A DNA stretch of 64,000 nucleotides from contig NZ_CP023407.1 of the NCBI RefSeq assembly GCF_003665435.1, forward strand, positions 5,319,501-5,383,500. Direction: 5' to 3'. Origin of the DNA: Streptomyces fungicidicus (lineage in GTDB: Bacteria; Actinomycetota; Actinomycetes; Streptomycetales; Streptomycetaceae). The notes below the pieces were generated by a model. The model did no database searches, was not told the origin of the DNA, and was given only the letters and a program-made list of their open reading frames with translations. Made by a program: the position numbers and the translations under genes. Numbering within the stretch: position 1 is the first letter of the stretch; each line of letters opens with the position of its first letter. Shown here in pieces: positions 36,795-46,500 of the stretch.

Positions 36795-37823
36795 TCAGGC
36801 CAGCCGGGGCAGCACCTCGGCCCCGAGCCGGCGTACGTTCTCCTCCGTCGCCGCCAGATCGCCGGAACCCTCGACGAGCAGGGCGAAGCGGGAGATGCCG
36901 GTGCGCTCGCTGGTCGCGGCGAGCCGGTCGGCGCACAGCCGCGGGGTGCCCACCGGGTGCAGCCCGCAGAGCAGTTCGGTGTACGCCAGCGGGTCGCGCA
37001 TCCGCCGCTCCCGGCCGTCGACCGTGACATGGGCCTCCAGCCCCTGCCTCAGCCAGCCGGGCATCGCCTTCAGCAGCGTCTCCGCCGCGTCCGTGCGCCG
37101 GTCCGCGATCTGGCAGACACCGGCCGAGACATGGCCCGCGCCGTGGATCTCCCGCGCCGGCCGCCCGCAGGCGCGCGCGTGGCTCCGCCACAGGGCGACC
37201 ATCTCGGCCTTCTCCTCGTCCCCGATGTGCATCCCGAGCAGCATCGGCAGTCCGCGCTCGGCGGCCAGCCGCACGCTCGCCGGGGAGGTGCAGGCGACCA
37301 CGACCTCGGGGCCCTCCGCCTCGTCCAGGTCCTCCGACGGGCGCGGGACGACGGGCACCTCACGGAAGCGGAACCGCTCGCCGTCGGCCGCGACGGACGG
37401 CTCGCGCAGCCAGCGCACCAGCAGATCGAGTGATTCCGGGAACCCGCTCTCGTACGCCTCCAGTCCGGCCCCGAACACCTCCAGGTCGACCCACGGCCCG
37501 CCGCGCCCGAGGCCCAGCGAGAACCGGCCGCCGCTCGTGAGGTGCAGCAGCGCGGCCTGTTCGCCGAGGGCCACGGGGTGGACGGTGGGCAGCACGCTGA
37601 CCGCCGTGCCGACCCGCAGCCGGCGGGTGCGGCCGAGCAGCAGCGCGGCCAGGGTGACGGCCGACGGGCAGGTGCCGTAGGGCACGAAGTGGTGTTCGGC
37701 CAGCCAGACCGTGTCGAGCCCGGCCTCCTCGGCGACCTCGGCCGAGCGGACCGCGCGGTGCAGCGCCTCCCCCTCGCCCTGCCCGGGGAACTGGGCGGCC
37801 AACACGAAACTTCCAACGCGCAT
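36795..37823 (-). CDS. LLM-class flavin-dependent oxidoreductase
   Basis: 342 residues of the luciferase-like TIM-barrel family, which uses FMN or F420. Seen: LDTVWLAEHHFVPYGTCPSAV, GTAVSVLPTVHPVALGEQAALL, GRFSLGLGRGGPWVDLEVFG. The start ATG at 37823 has AGGAAAAG upstream. Cofactor and substrate cannot be read from the sequence. It is convergent with the SCO5389-family gene. Confidence 0.9.
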   Translation of the reverse strand: MRVGSFVLAAQFPGQGEGEALHRAVRSAEVAEEAGLDTVWLAEHHFVPYGTCPSAVTLAALLLGRTRRLRVGTAVSVLPTVHPVALGEQAALLHLTSGGRFSLGLGRGGPWVDLEVFGAGLEAYESGFPESLDLLVRWLREPSVAADGERFRFREVPVVPRPSEDLDEAEGPEVVVACTSPASVRLAAERGLPMLLGMHIGDEEKAEMVALWRSHARACGRPAREIHGAGHVSAGVCQIADRRTDAAETLLKAMPGWLRQGLEAHVTVDGRERRMRDPLAYTELLCGLHPVGTPRLCADRLAATSERTGISRFALLVEGSGDLAATEENVRRLGAEVLPRLA

Positions 37824-38069
37824 CACTTTTCCTGCTTCCTTGGCTCCGACGCGGAGCTCCCCCGCAGGGAATAACCGTCTGACACGTGCCGAGGACACGG
37901 CCGGGCGGGGGACTTTGCGGATTGTCTGCAGAATCGGCCGCTCGGAAGGGGGGAGCCGCATCACCGCGGAGGGGACTTGTGGCGGATTGGTGCCGTACGT
38001 GTACCCCTGCTCGCGCCGCGTAGGCTGGGAAGCGGCCCCAGCATCCTGTATAGCCCGGTGAGGTGTCCT

Positions 38070-38402
38070 GTGTCCCCGCGTCGCAACCGACCCAACGGAA
38101 CCGGTTCGTCCGGCCCGAGCGCCGAGGACGACCGTTCCGGCCGCTACGGCGGCTGGCAGTCCACGGAGAGCTGGCGGGGCGAGGAGTGGAGCGTGCGTCA
38201 CGTGGCGGGCGCCAGCGCCCACGGCAAGGCCTACCGCTGCCCCGGCTGCGACCAGTTGATCCCGGACGGTGTGCCGCACGTGGTGGCCTGGCCCGAGCAC
38301 GCGGGCGTCGACGACCGCCGGCACTGGCACAAGGCGTGCTGGAACGCCAAGGACCGCCGCACCACGCGGGTGCAGCGGTCCCGGAACGCGCCGAGGTTCT
38401 GA
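38070..38402 (+). CDS. Small conserved protein with probable zinc site
   Basis: 110 residues from GTG at 38070 (GTGAGGTG upstream). N-terminal 45 residues are polar and disordered. The C-terminal part, YRCPGCDQLIPDGVPHVVAWP then HWHKACW, places CxxC, His and HxxxC in a spacing suited to one zinc ion; an Arg-rich tail (RRTTRVQRSRNAPRF) may bind nucleic acid. I do not recognise a characterised family. Convergent with the ABC permease gene, 7 nt apart. Confidence 0.75.
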   Translation: MSPRRNRPNGTGSSGPSAEDDRSGRYGGWQSTESWRGEEWSVRHVAGASAHGKAYRCPGCDQLIPDGVPHVVAWPEHAGVDDRRHWHKACWNAKDRRTTRVQRSRNAPRF

Positions 38403-38409
38403 TACGCCG

Positions 38410-39282
38410 TTACACGTCCCGCTTCTCCAGCAGGGCGAAGGCGCCGGCGAGCGCGGCCGCCGCGGCGACCAGCATGATCCACAGCGGGTCCCAGCCGGAC
38501 GGGCCGGACTCCGTCAGGGAGTTGGCGTAGAAGATGCTCATCTGGTTCGGGATGGAGTACTCGAACAGCGCCTGCTGCACGTCCTGCAGCGAGGACGAGA
38601 ACATGAACAGCGCGATCACCAGCGGGGCGAGCACGGCACCGATCATGAGGGTGATGGCGCCCGCCGAGTGCCGGATGATCGACCCGATCGCCAGCGACAG
38701 CGTGCCGAGCAGCGCGACGTAGAGCGAGACGCCGACGGTGCCCTTCAGCCACTCCTCGCCGGACGGCGCCGTGGCGTTGTGGCTCTCCAGCAGCGCCACG
38801 TGCAGGAAGCCGACCAGCGTGGCGCAGACCAGGGTGACCACGAAGGCGATCAGGAAGAACACCAGGGCCTTCGCCGTGAGCACGCGGGCGCGCGACGGGC
38901 AGGCGACCATCGTGGTGCGGATCATGCCGGTGCCGTACTCCGAGGCGGTCGTCAGCACGCCCAGCGTGATGATGCACATCGCGCCGAGCAGCAGTCCGAA
39001 GAAGCCGAGGGCCAGCGGGCTCTCGCCGCCCAGGTCGGGGTCGGAGCTCGACACCACCAGGCCGGTCAGCGTGCCGATGCCGAGGACCAGCAGCGCGAAC
39101 ACGCCCAGCGTCCACACCGTCGAGCGCACGGACTTGATCTTCGTCCATTCGGAGACGAGCGCGTGCCCGAGGTGGGTGCGCACCACCGGGATCGGCGAGG
39201 TGTAACCGGGCTGCGGGGCGCCGGCGGACGCCTGCCAGTCGGGTGCGGCGGTCTGCGGCATCGGGGGCGGGGGCGTGCTCAT
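38410..39282 (-). CDS. ABC-2 type permease, first transporter
   Basis: 290 residues: a ~55-residue Pro-rich cytoplasmic start (MSTPPPPMPQTAAPDW), then six membrane helices (LGVFALLVLGIGTLTGLVV, LALGFFGLLLGAMCIITLGV, VLTAKALVFFLIAFVVTLVC and others). Contains SEWTKIKSVRSTVWTL, common in this permease family. Overlaps its ATPase gene by 4 nt (ATGA). Closely similar in arrangement to the pair at 40650-42385. Confidence 0.9.
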   Translation of the reverse strand: MSTPPPPMPQTAAPDWQASAGAPQPGYTSPIPVVRTHLGHALVSEWTKIKSVRSTVWTLGVFALLVLGIGTLTGLVVSSSDPDLGGESPLALGFFGLLLGAMCIITLGVLTTASEYGTGMIRTTMVACPSRARVLTAKALVFFLIAFVVTLVCATLVGFLHVALLESHNATAPSGEEWLKGTVGVSLYVALLGTLSLAIGSIIRHSAGAITLMIGAVLAPLVIALFMFSSSLQDVQQALFEYSIPNQMSIFYANSLTESGPSGWDPLWIMLVAAAAALAGAFALLEKRDV

Positions 39283-40529
39283 CGGGCGTCCTCGGGCTTG
39301 GTCGGGGCCGCGGCGGGAGCGGCCGGGGGCGCGGCGGGCGGGACCGCCGGGGCCTGCGGCGCCTGGGGCGCCTGCGGGGCGTGCTGCGCGTACGGGTTGG
39401 GCGCGGGGGCGCCCGGGGCCGCTCCGGGGGCGCCCGGAGCGCCGTACGGGCCCGCGGGGGCCTGGACCGGCGCGCCCTGCGGCGCGGCGAACGGCTGACC
39501 GCCCTGCTGGGGCGGCGGCGGCGCGTACCAGCCGGGCTGGCCCTGTCCCGGCACCGGCATCGGCGGCTGCGCGCCCGGCGGCAGCGGCTGCTGGAGCCCC
39601 TGCCGCTGGTCGGTCGTCGACCGGTAGTCGACGGCGCCCTGCGTCATCCGCATGTACGCCTCCTCCAGCGAGGCCTGGTGCGGCGAGAGCTCCCACAGCC
39701 GTACGTCGGCGGCGTGGGCGACGTCGCTGATGCGCGGCAGCGGCAGTCCCGTCACCCGCAGCGCGCCGTCCTGCTCGGGCAGCACATGGCCGCCGGCCTC
39801 GGTGATCGCGGCCGACAGCTTCTCGCGGTGCTGCGGCTCGGTGTCGGGGGTGCGCACCCGGGCGAAGTCGGCGGAGTTGGCGGAGATGAACTCCGTCACG
39901 CTCATGTCGGCGAGCAGCTGTCCGCGACCGATGACGATGAGGTGGTCGGCGGTCAGCGCCATCTCGCTCATCAGGTGGGAGGAGACGAAGACCGTGCGGC
40001 CCTCGGCGGCCAGCGCCTTCATCAGGTTGCGCACCCAGAGGATGCCCTCGGGGTCGAGGCCGTTGACCGGCTCGTCGAACAGCAGCACCTGGGGGTCGCC
40101 GAGCAGCGCGGCGGCGATGCCGAGGCGCTGGCCCATGCCGAGGGAGAAGCCCTTGGACCGTCTGCGCGCCACGTCGTGCAGGCCGACCACGCCCAGCACC
40201 TCGTCCACGCGGCGGGCCGGGATGCCCGACAGCTGGGCCAGGCTCAGCAGGTGGTTGCGGGCGGACCGGCCGCCGTGCACCGCCTTGGCGTCCAGCAGCG
40301 CGCCGACCTGACGGGCGGCGTTGGGCAGCCTCCGGTAGGGGTAGCCGCCGATCGTCACCTGTCCCGCGGTGGGGTTGTCGAGGCCGAGGATCATCCGCAT
40401 CGTCGTCGACTTGCCCGAGCCGTTCGGACCCAGGAACCCGGTGACGGCGCCGGGCCGTACCTGGAAGGAAAGGTTGTACACAGCGGTCTTGTCGCCGTAC
40501 CGCTTGGTCAGGCCGACTGCCTCGATCAT
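39279..40529 (-). CDS. ABC transporter ATP-binding protein with Pro/Ala-rich tail, first transporter
   Basis: 416 residues from the ATG at 40529 (GGAG nearby; a GTG at 40538 is possible). Walker A GPNGSGKST, signature FSLGMGQRLGIAAAL (the variant seen in bacitracin-type exporters), Walker B VLLFDEPVNGLDP, switch VSSHLMSEM. After residue ~300 a ~115-residue tail rich in Pro, Ala, Gly and Gln (PQAPQAPQAP) replaces any second domain. Paired with the permease just downstream. Confidence 0.9.
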   Translation of the reverse strand: MIEAVGLTKRYGDKTAVYNLSFQVRPGAVTGFLGPNGSGKSTTMRMILGLDNPTAGQVTIGGYPYRRLPNAARQVGALLDAKAVHGGRSARNHLLSLAQLSGIPARRVDEVLGVVGLHDVARRRSKGFSLGMGQRLGIAAALLGDPQVLLFDEPVNGLDPEGILWVRNLMKALAAEGRTVFVSSHLMSEMALTADHLIVIGRGQLLADMSVTEFISANSADFARVRTPDTEPQHREKLSAAITEAGGHVLPEQDGALRVTGLPLPRISDVAHAADVRLWELSPHQASLEEAYMRMTQGAVDYRSTTDQRQGLQQPLPPGAQPPMPVPGQGQPGWYAPPPPQQGGQPFAAPQGAPVQAPAGPYGAPGAPGAAPGAPAPNPYAQHAPQAPQAPQAPAVPPAAPPAAPAAAPTKPEDAR

Positions 40530-40649
40530 GCTCCGCACCCATCAAAAGGTTCAGGACAGCGGGGCACACGCCCCCGTAAGGGTTAGGAGGATATCGAGGC
40601 GCTGACGGTTCCGCTCAAGCGGAGGTAAAAACCGCTGCCGCGCGGCCGC

Positions 40650-41423
40650 TCACTGCGCGTCCCGCCTCCTCAGCAGTACGTAGCCCCCGGCGACCGCGGC
40701 GAGCACCCACAGCGCCATGATGCCCAGGCCGCCCCAGGGCCCGTACGGGGTGTCGTCGTCCAGGGGCGGCACCACCTGCATGATCTTGCTGCCCGCCTGG
40801 TCGGGCAGGAACCGGCCGACCTTCTTGGTGACGTCGACGTTGCCGAGGATGTTGGAGATCAGGAAGAAGAACGGCATCAGGATACCCAGCGACAGCATGG
40901 GGGAGCGCAGCATCGCCGCGACGCCCATCGAGAACAGCGCGATCAGCGTCATGTAGAGGCCGCCGCCGATCACCGCCCGCAGCACCCCGTCGTCCCCGAG
41001 GGACGCCCGGTGCTCGCCGAGCATCGCCTGGCCCAGGAAGAACGCGGCGAAACTGGTGGCCATCGCGACCACGAGGGCGAGCGCCGTGGCCACCGCCAGC
41101 TTGCTGAACAGGAACGTGCCGCGCCGCGGGACCGCGGCGAGCGAGGCGCGGATCATGCCGGTGCTGTACTCGTTCGACACCACCAGCACCCCGAACACGA
41201 TCATCGCCAGCTGTCCGAGGCTCATCCCGGCGAAGCTGATGAAGGTCGGGTCGAAGGAGAGCCGGTCCCGGGCGCTCATGGTGTCGAACTCGTTCTTCGA
41301 CAGCGCCGAGATCAGCATGCCGAGCGCGATGGTGACGACCACCGCCAGGGAGAGCGTCCACACCGTGGACGCCACCGACCGGATCTTGGTCCACTCCGAC
41401 CGGACGACCTGTGCTGCCGCCAT
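40650..41423 (-). CDS. ABC-2 type permease, second transporter
   Basis: 257 residues with six membrane helices; starts MAAAQVVRSEWTKIRSVAST, and shares the SEWTKI motif with the permease at 38410 but lacks its Pro-rich start. Two bases separate it from its ATPase gene. Substrate unknown. The Trp/Thr pattern and ATPase type resemble multidrug or peptide-antibiotic exporters. Confidence 0.9.
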   Translation of the reverse strand: MAAAQVVRSEWTKIRSVASTVWTLSLAVVVTIALGMLISALSKNEFDTMSARDRLSFDPTFISFAGMSLGQLAMIVFGVLVVSNEYSTGMIRASLAAVPRRGTFLFSKLAVATALALVVAMATSFAAFFLGQAMLGEHRASLGDDGVLRAVIGGGLYMTLIALFSMGVAAMLRSPMLSLGILMPFFFLISNILGNVDVTKKVGRFLPDQAGSKIMQVVPPLDDDTPYGPWGGLGIMALWVLAAVAGGYVLLRRRDAQ

Positions 41424-41425
41424 GC

Positions 41426-42385
41426 TCAGCCCCTCTCCCAGTCGGCGCCCCACCGCTGCGGGGGCTCGGGCGTGCCGGCGCCGGTGTGCGCGTGGTACTC
41501 CACCGACTCCGCGGTCAACCGCATGAACGCCTCCTCCAGGGACGCCTGCTGCGGGCTCAGCTCGTGCAGCACCAGCTGGTGCCGGGAGGCCAGCTCCCCG
41601 ATGTACTCGGCCTTGGAGCCGTCCACCTCCAGCGCCCCGTCTTCGTCCTCCACGGCGGTGATCCCGGACTGGTGCAGCACGTCCAGCAGCCGCTCGCGCT
41701 GCGGGGTGCGGACCCGGACGTAGGAGCGGGAGTTGTGCTCGATGAACTCGGCCATCGAGGTGTCGGCGAGCAGCCGGCCCTGGCCGATCACCACGAGGTG
41801 GTCGGCGGTCAGCGCCATCTCGCTCATCAGGTGGGAGGAGACGAAGACCGTACGGCCCTGGGCGGCGAGGGACTTCATCAGGGTGCGGATCCAGTGGATG
41901 CCCTCGGGGTCGAGGCCGTTGACCGGCTCGTCGAACATCAGGATCCGCGGGTCGCCCAGCAGCGCGGCCGCGATGCCGAGCCGCTGCCCCATGCCGAGCG
42001 AGAACCCCTTGGCCTTCTTCCGCGCCACCGCTGTCAGCCCGACCGTGTCCAGTACCTCGCGCACCCGCCGGTCCGGGATGCCGTTGCTCTGCGCGAGGCA
42101 CAGCAGATGGTTGTAGGCGCTGCGGCCGGGGTGCACGCCCTTGGCCTCCAGCAGGGCGCCGATGTACGTCAGCGGGTCCGTCAGCCGGTCGTAGTGCGTG
42201 CCGTCGATCCGCACGTCCCCGGCGGTCGGGTGGTCGAGGCCCAGGATCATCCGCATGGTGGTCGACTTGCCGGCGCCGTTCGGGCCGAGGAAGCCCGTGA
42301 CGATGCCCGGTCTGACGGTGAAGGTCAGATCGTCGACCGCCACCTTCTCGCCGTACCGCTTGGTCAGCCCCTCGAGCTCGATCAT
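41426..42385 (-). CDS. ABC transporter ATP-binding protein, second transporter
   Basis: 319 residues. Walker A GPNGAGKST, signature FSLGMGQRLGIAAAL, Walker B ILMFDEPVNGLDP, switch VSSHLMSEMALTADHL. It is very similar to the ATPase at 39279 over the first 300 residues, pointing to a tandem duplication of the whole transporter. No ribosome site precedes the ATG; a -10 (TAGCGT) sits 6 nt upstream, so the mRNA is probably leaderless. Confidence 0.92.
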   Translation of the reverse strand: MIELEGLTKRYGEKVAVDDLTFTVRPGIVTGFLGPNGAGKSTTMRMILGLDHPTAGDVRIDGTHYDRLTDPLTYIGALLEAKGVHPGRSAYNHLLCLAQSNGIPDRRVREVLDTVGLTAVARKKAKGFSLGMGQRLGIAAALLGDPRILMFDEPVNGLDPEGIHWIRTLMKSLAAQGRTVFVSSHLMSEMALTADHLVVIGQGRLLADTSMAEFIEHNSRSYVRVRTPQRERLLDVLHQSGITAVEDEDGALEVDGSKAEYIGELASRHQLVLHELSPQQASLEEAFMRLTAESVEYHAHTGAGTPEPPQRWGADWERG

Positions 42386-42391
42386 GCGGCC

Positions 42392-42420
42392 ACGCTAGAA
42401 CGGGACGAAGCCCTCTGCCA
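42392..42420 (-). promoter_or_regulatory. Leaderless promoter of the second ABC operon
   Basis: Minus strand TGGCAG (42420-42415), 17-bp spacer, TAGCGT (42397-42392), 6 nt before the ATG at 42385. The -35 lies within the filP terminator stem. Confidence 0.5.
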
Positions 42421-42441
42421 CCGCAGTGGCAGAGGGCTTCG
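42406..42441 (-). terminator. filP terminator
   Basis: Perfect 16-bp stem CGAAGCCCTCTGCCAC / GTGGCAGAGGGCTTCG, CGCA loop, 30 nt after the filP stop and just before the next operon. Confidence 0.88.
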
Positions 42442-42470
42442 CGAGGTGCGGTCGCCGGGCGGCCGGGGTG

Positions 42471-43409
42471 TTACCGGGACTGCTGGGCCGGAACCCCGCG
42501 GGAGATCGGCTCGTCGTCCGTGGCGGGAGCGCCGGTGGCGGCCACCGCGGCACCCGTGAGCGTCGCCAGCATCTCGCGGACGTTGGTGAGCTGGGCGTTG
42601 ATCGAGTCGCGGCGGTTGGTCAGCGCCGCGAGCTCGCGCTCCGATTCCGAACGGATCCGGTCGGCCTTGGCGTTGGCGTCGGCCACGATGTCCTCCGCCT
42701 GACGCTGGGCCGTCTCCACCGTCTGGCGGGCACGGCGCTCGGCGTCGGTGCGCAGCTTCTCGGCCTCCAGGCGCAGCTGCTCCGCGCGGTGCTCGATCTC
42801 CGCGAGGCGCTTCTCGGCCTTCTGCTGACGCGACGCGAGGTCGCGCTCGGACTGCTCGCGGCGCTTGGCGAGGTTCGTCTCGAAGTCGGCGGCGGCCTGC
42901 GCGGCCTTGGCGCGGGTCTCCTCGAAGAGGGCGTCCGCCTCCTCCCGCTTGGACTGCGCGTCCTTCTGCGCGTCGGAGCGTAGCTGGGACGCCTCGCCCT
43001 GAGCCTTCTCGACGATCCGGACGCCCTCGTCCTCGGCCTTCGCCTTGCGCTCGGCCGCGTACGACTCGGCGTCGTTGCGCACCTGCTGGGCGGCCGACTC
43101 GGCGAGCTCGCGGTGCTGCTCCGCCGCGCGACGGGCCTCCTCGCGCAGGTCCTTCGCCTCCTCCTCGGCGAGGCGGAGGATCTTCTCCACGCGCGCGCCG
43201 AGACCCGCGTACGACGGCTCGGCGTCGTTGACCTGGGCCTGGGCGTTCTGCGTCTCGAGGTGAAGCTCCTCGATGCGCTTTTCCAGAGCGGTGATGCGGG
43301 CGAGAGCGCTGTCACGGTCGGAGACGAGCTTGGAGATCCGTTCGTCCACCTGAGCGCGGTCGTACCCACGCCGCACAAGCTCGAAGCCGTAGGGGGAAGT
43401 GTCGCTCAT
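42471..43409 (-). CDS. filP: Filament-forming coiled-coil protein FilP
   Basis: 312 residues, almost all coiled coil after a short DivIVA-like head (SPYGFELVRRGYDRAQVDERI). FilP forms intermediate-filament-like networks beneath growing hyphal tips in Streptomyces, interacts with DivIVA and gives rigidity. The middle shows long Ala/Glu/Arg/Lys heptads with frequent insertions giving the 51-residue repeat described for FilP and Scy. A disordered tail (GAPATDDEPISRGV) ends the protein. It lies next to scy, as in S. coelicolor. Confidence 0.96.
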   Translation of the reverse strand: MSDTSPYGFELVRRGYDRAQVDERISKLVSDRDSALARITALEKRIEELHLETQNAQAQVNDAEPSYAGLGARVEKILRLAEEEAKDLREEARRAAEQHRELAESAAQQVRNDAESYAAERKAKAEDEGVRIVEKAQGEASQLRSDAQKDAQSKREEADALFEETRAKAAQAAADFETNLAKRREQSERDLASRQQKAEKRLAEIEHRAEQLRLEAEKLRTDAERRARQTVETAQRQAEDIVADANAKADRIRSESERELAALTNRRDSINAQLTNVREMLATLTGAAVAATGAPATDDEPISRGVPAQQSR

Positions 43410-43592
43410 GGGGTTCCTGTCGAAAGAGACCGGTGAGGTGATAGGTGGAATCCTAGGGGCCGAAGCGCTGTGTCATCGAGCGGATGCACGTTTGATACGG
43501 AGAATGACACCTCTTTTGAGTGGCTCGCCGACGGAAGGCTTGCCAAAGCCTTGGGCAAAGCCCTCCGCCGACAGGTGATTTGGTCCGCTTTG

Positions 43593-46500
43593 CTAGCTAT
43601 CGGATGACTTGCCGCCGGTGCGGGGCGCACCGGCCGCGGCACCCGCCTTGACCCCGTTGTCCTTGGCGCCTCCGGGAGCCTCGAAGGACTCCAGCGCCTC
43701 CAGCACGTCCTGCACCCGGGAGATCTCGGTGTTGATGTCCTCCCGGCGCCGCACCAGCACCTCGAGCTCCCGCTTCCCCTCCTCGACCGTGCGCCGCGCC
43801 TCGCGGACCGCCTCGGCCTTCAGCTCCTCGGCCTCCTTCACCAGCGAGGCCTTCTTCTGCTCCGCCTCCTTGAGCAGGCCCTCGGCCTTCTTCACGGCGG
43901 CGATGCGCACCTTGCCCGCCTCGGAGTTGGCCTCGGACACGATCTCCTTGGCCTTCGCCTCCGCCTTGGCCAGCTGCTCCTCGGCGGCCTTGATGAGCGC
44001 GTCGCACCGGTCGCCCGTCGACTTCATCGTCTCCGCCGCCTCACGGCGGGCCCGCTCGTGCAGCTCCTCGATCTCACCGGTGATGCGGTCGCGCAGCTCC
44101 TCCGCGCGCTCCCGGATCTGCGTCGCGTCCCGGCGTGCGCCGACCAGCAGCTCGTCCGCGTCCGTACGGGCCTTCTCCACCCGCGAGTTGCCCTCGACGG
44201 TCGCCTGGGAGACCAGCCGGTCCGCCTCGGTGCGGGCCGCGCCGACCATCGAGTCCGCCTGCGCCTCGGCGTCCGCCGTCGTCTTCTGCGCCTGCTGCTG
44301 CGCCTCGGTGAGCAGCTTGTCCGCCTCGGCGGTGGTCTCCGTGATGAGCGTGTCCACCTGCTCGGCCGCCTCGGAGCGCCGCTTGTTGGCGTCCTTGCGG
44401 GCCTCGTCCAGCGTCCGCTCCGCCTCCTCGCGCGCCGCCGACACCATCCGCTCGGCGTCCGACTCCGCGCCGGCCCTGACCCGCTCGGCCTCCTGACGGA
44501 CCCGCTCCGCGTGCTGCTGCGCCGAGCCGACCGTCTCCGCGGCCTCGGCGCGCAGCCGCTCCGCGTCCCCGGTGGCGTCCGCGATCAGCTTCTCCGCCTT
44601 GGCGACCGACTCCGCGCGCACCCGTTCGGCCTCGGCGACCGTCCCGGTGCGCAGCCGGTCGGTCTCCGCCAGGGTCTCGTCGGTGAGCCGCTCGGCCTCG
44701 CTGCGGGCCTCGGTGATGAGCGTGTCCGCCTGCGTCGCCGCGTCCGAGCGGATCCGGTTGGCGTCCTCCCGGGCGTCCGCCCGGGTGCGCGACGCCGCCT
44801 GCTCGGCCTCCGCGATCGCGTCCGACGCCTCCGTGCGCACCCGCTGGGCGTGGTCGGACACCTCCGCGCGGATCCGTTCGGCCTCCGTGATGGCCTCGGA
44901 CACCGTCCGCTCGGCCAGCGTCTTCGCGGCCTCCGTCTCGTCCCGCGCCTCGCGCCGCAGCCGGCCCGCGTCCTCGGACGCCCGCTCCCGCTCCGCGTAG
45001 GCGTCGGTGCGGACCCGGTCGGCCTCCTCCTCGGCCTCGCGGCGGGTCCGGTCCGCCGAGTGCTCGGCGGCGGAACGCAGCCCGGCGATCTCCTCCTGCG
45101 CCTGCTCGTGCAGCCCCGCGACGGAGTCCCGCACCTGCTGGGCGTGCTGCTCGGCCGCCGACACCATCTCGGTGGCGCGCCGGTCCGCCTCCTCGACCAG
45201 GCGTACGGCCTCGGCCTGCGCCTCCTCCACCCGCGTGCGGGCCGAGGCCAGCAGCTCCTCGCTCTGCTCCCGCGCCCGCTCGCGCTCCTGGCCGGCCTCC
45301 TGCCGCGCCGCGCCGAGGAGTTCCTCGGCCTCGCGGCGCCGCCGGGCGGCCTCCTCCTGGGCGGCGGCCAGCGTCTCCGACGCCTCGGCGCCGATCCGCT
45401 CGGCGGCGGCCTGCGCCTCCGCGCGCATCCGGTCGGCGCTGTCCTGCGCCTCCGACTTCAGCCGCTCCGCCTCGGCGGCGGCCTCCGAACGCAGCCGTAC
45501 GGCGACGGACTCGCCCTCCGCGCGGGACGCCGAGGCGTCCGCGGCGGCCTCGTCGCGCAGCCGTTCGGCCTCCGCCTCCGCCTGCTGCTGGAGCGCACGG
45601 ATCCGCTCGGCGGCCTCCGCGCGCAGCCGCTCGGCCTCCTCGGACGCCTCCCGGCGGATCCGGGCGGCCTCCTCACGCGCGTCGCTCAGCGCCTGTTCGG
45701 CGGCGGCGAGCCGCTCCTCGGCCTCGGTGTGCAGCCGGGTCAGTTCGCCCGCGGCCTCCGTGCGGCGGGCCTCCACGGCCCGCTCGGTCTCCTCGCGCAG
45801 CTCGCGCGCGGCCCGTTCGGCGTCCTCCTTGAGCGCGTCGGCCTGCTCGACGACGTCCGCGCGGTGCCGCTCGGCCTCCTTGCGGGTGCGCTCCAGCGTC
45901 TCCTCGGCCTGCCGGCGCAGCGTCGTGGCGCGCTCGATGGCCTCGGTGCGCACCTTCTCGCTGTCCGTCTGCGCGTTCGACCGCAGCTCGTCGGCGTCCG
46001 CCTTCGCCTTGGCGAGCAGTTCCTCGGCGGACCTCGCCGCCTCCTCGATCTGCGCCACGGCCTCCTTGCGGGCCTCCGCGCGGATCTTCTCGCCCTCGGC
46101 GACCGCGTCGGCGCGCAGCTGCTCGGCCTCGCCGCGCAGCCGGCGGGCCTCCTCCTGCAGCTCGACCGTCTTGGCGCGGTACTCCTTGGTGTCGTCCTTC
46201 GCCGCGCCCTTGAGCTGCTCGGAGATGTCGTGCGCCTCGGCGCGCAGCCGGTCCGCCTCGGTCTCGGCCTCCCGGCGGATCCGCTCGGCCTCCTCGGCCG
46301 CCGCCTTGGTGGTCCGCTTGGCCTCCTCGGACGCCTTGTTGAGCACGTCCTCGGCGGTCTTGGCCGCCTTGGAGAGCTGGGTGGCGGACTCCTCGGCGGT
46401 GAGCGTGCGGGCCTTCTCGGCGGCCTCGGCGACGATCTTCTCGGCCTCCGCGCGGGCGTCCGCGACCAGCTGCTCGGCGTCCGCCTTGGTGGACTCGGCC

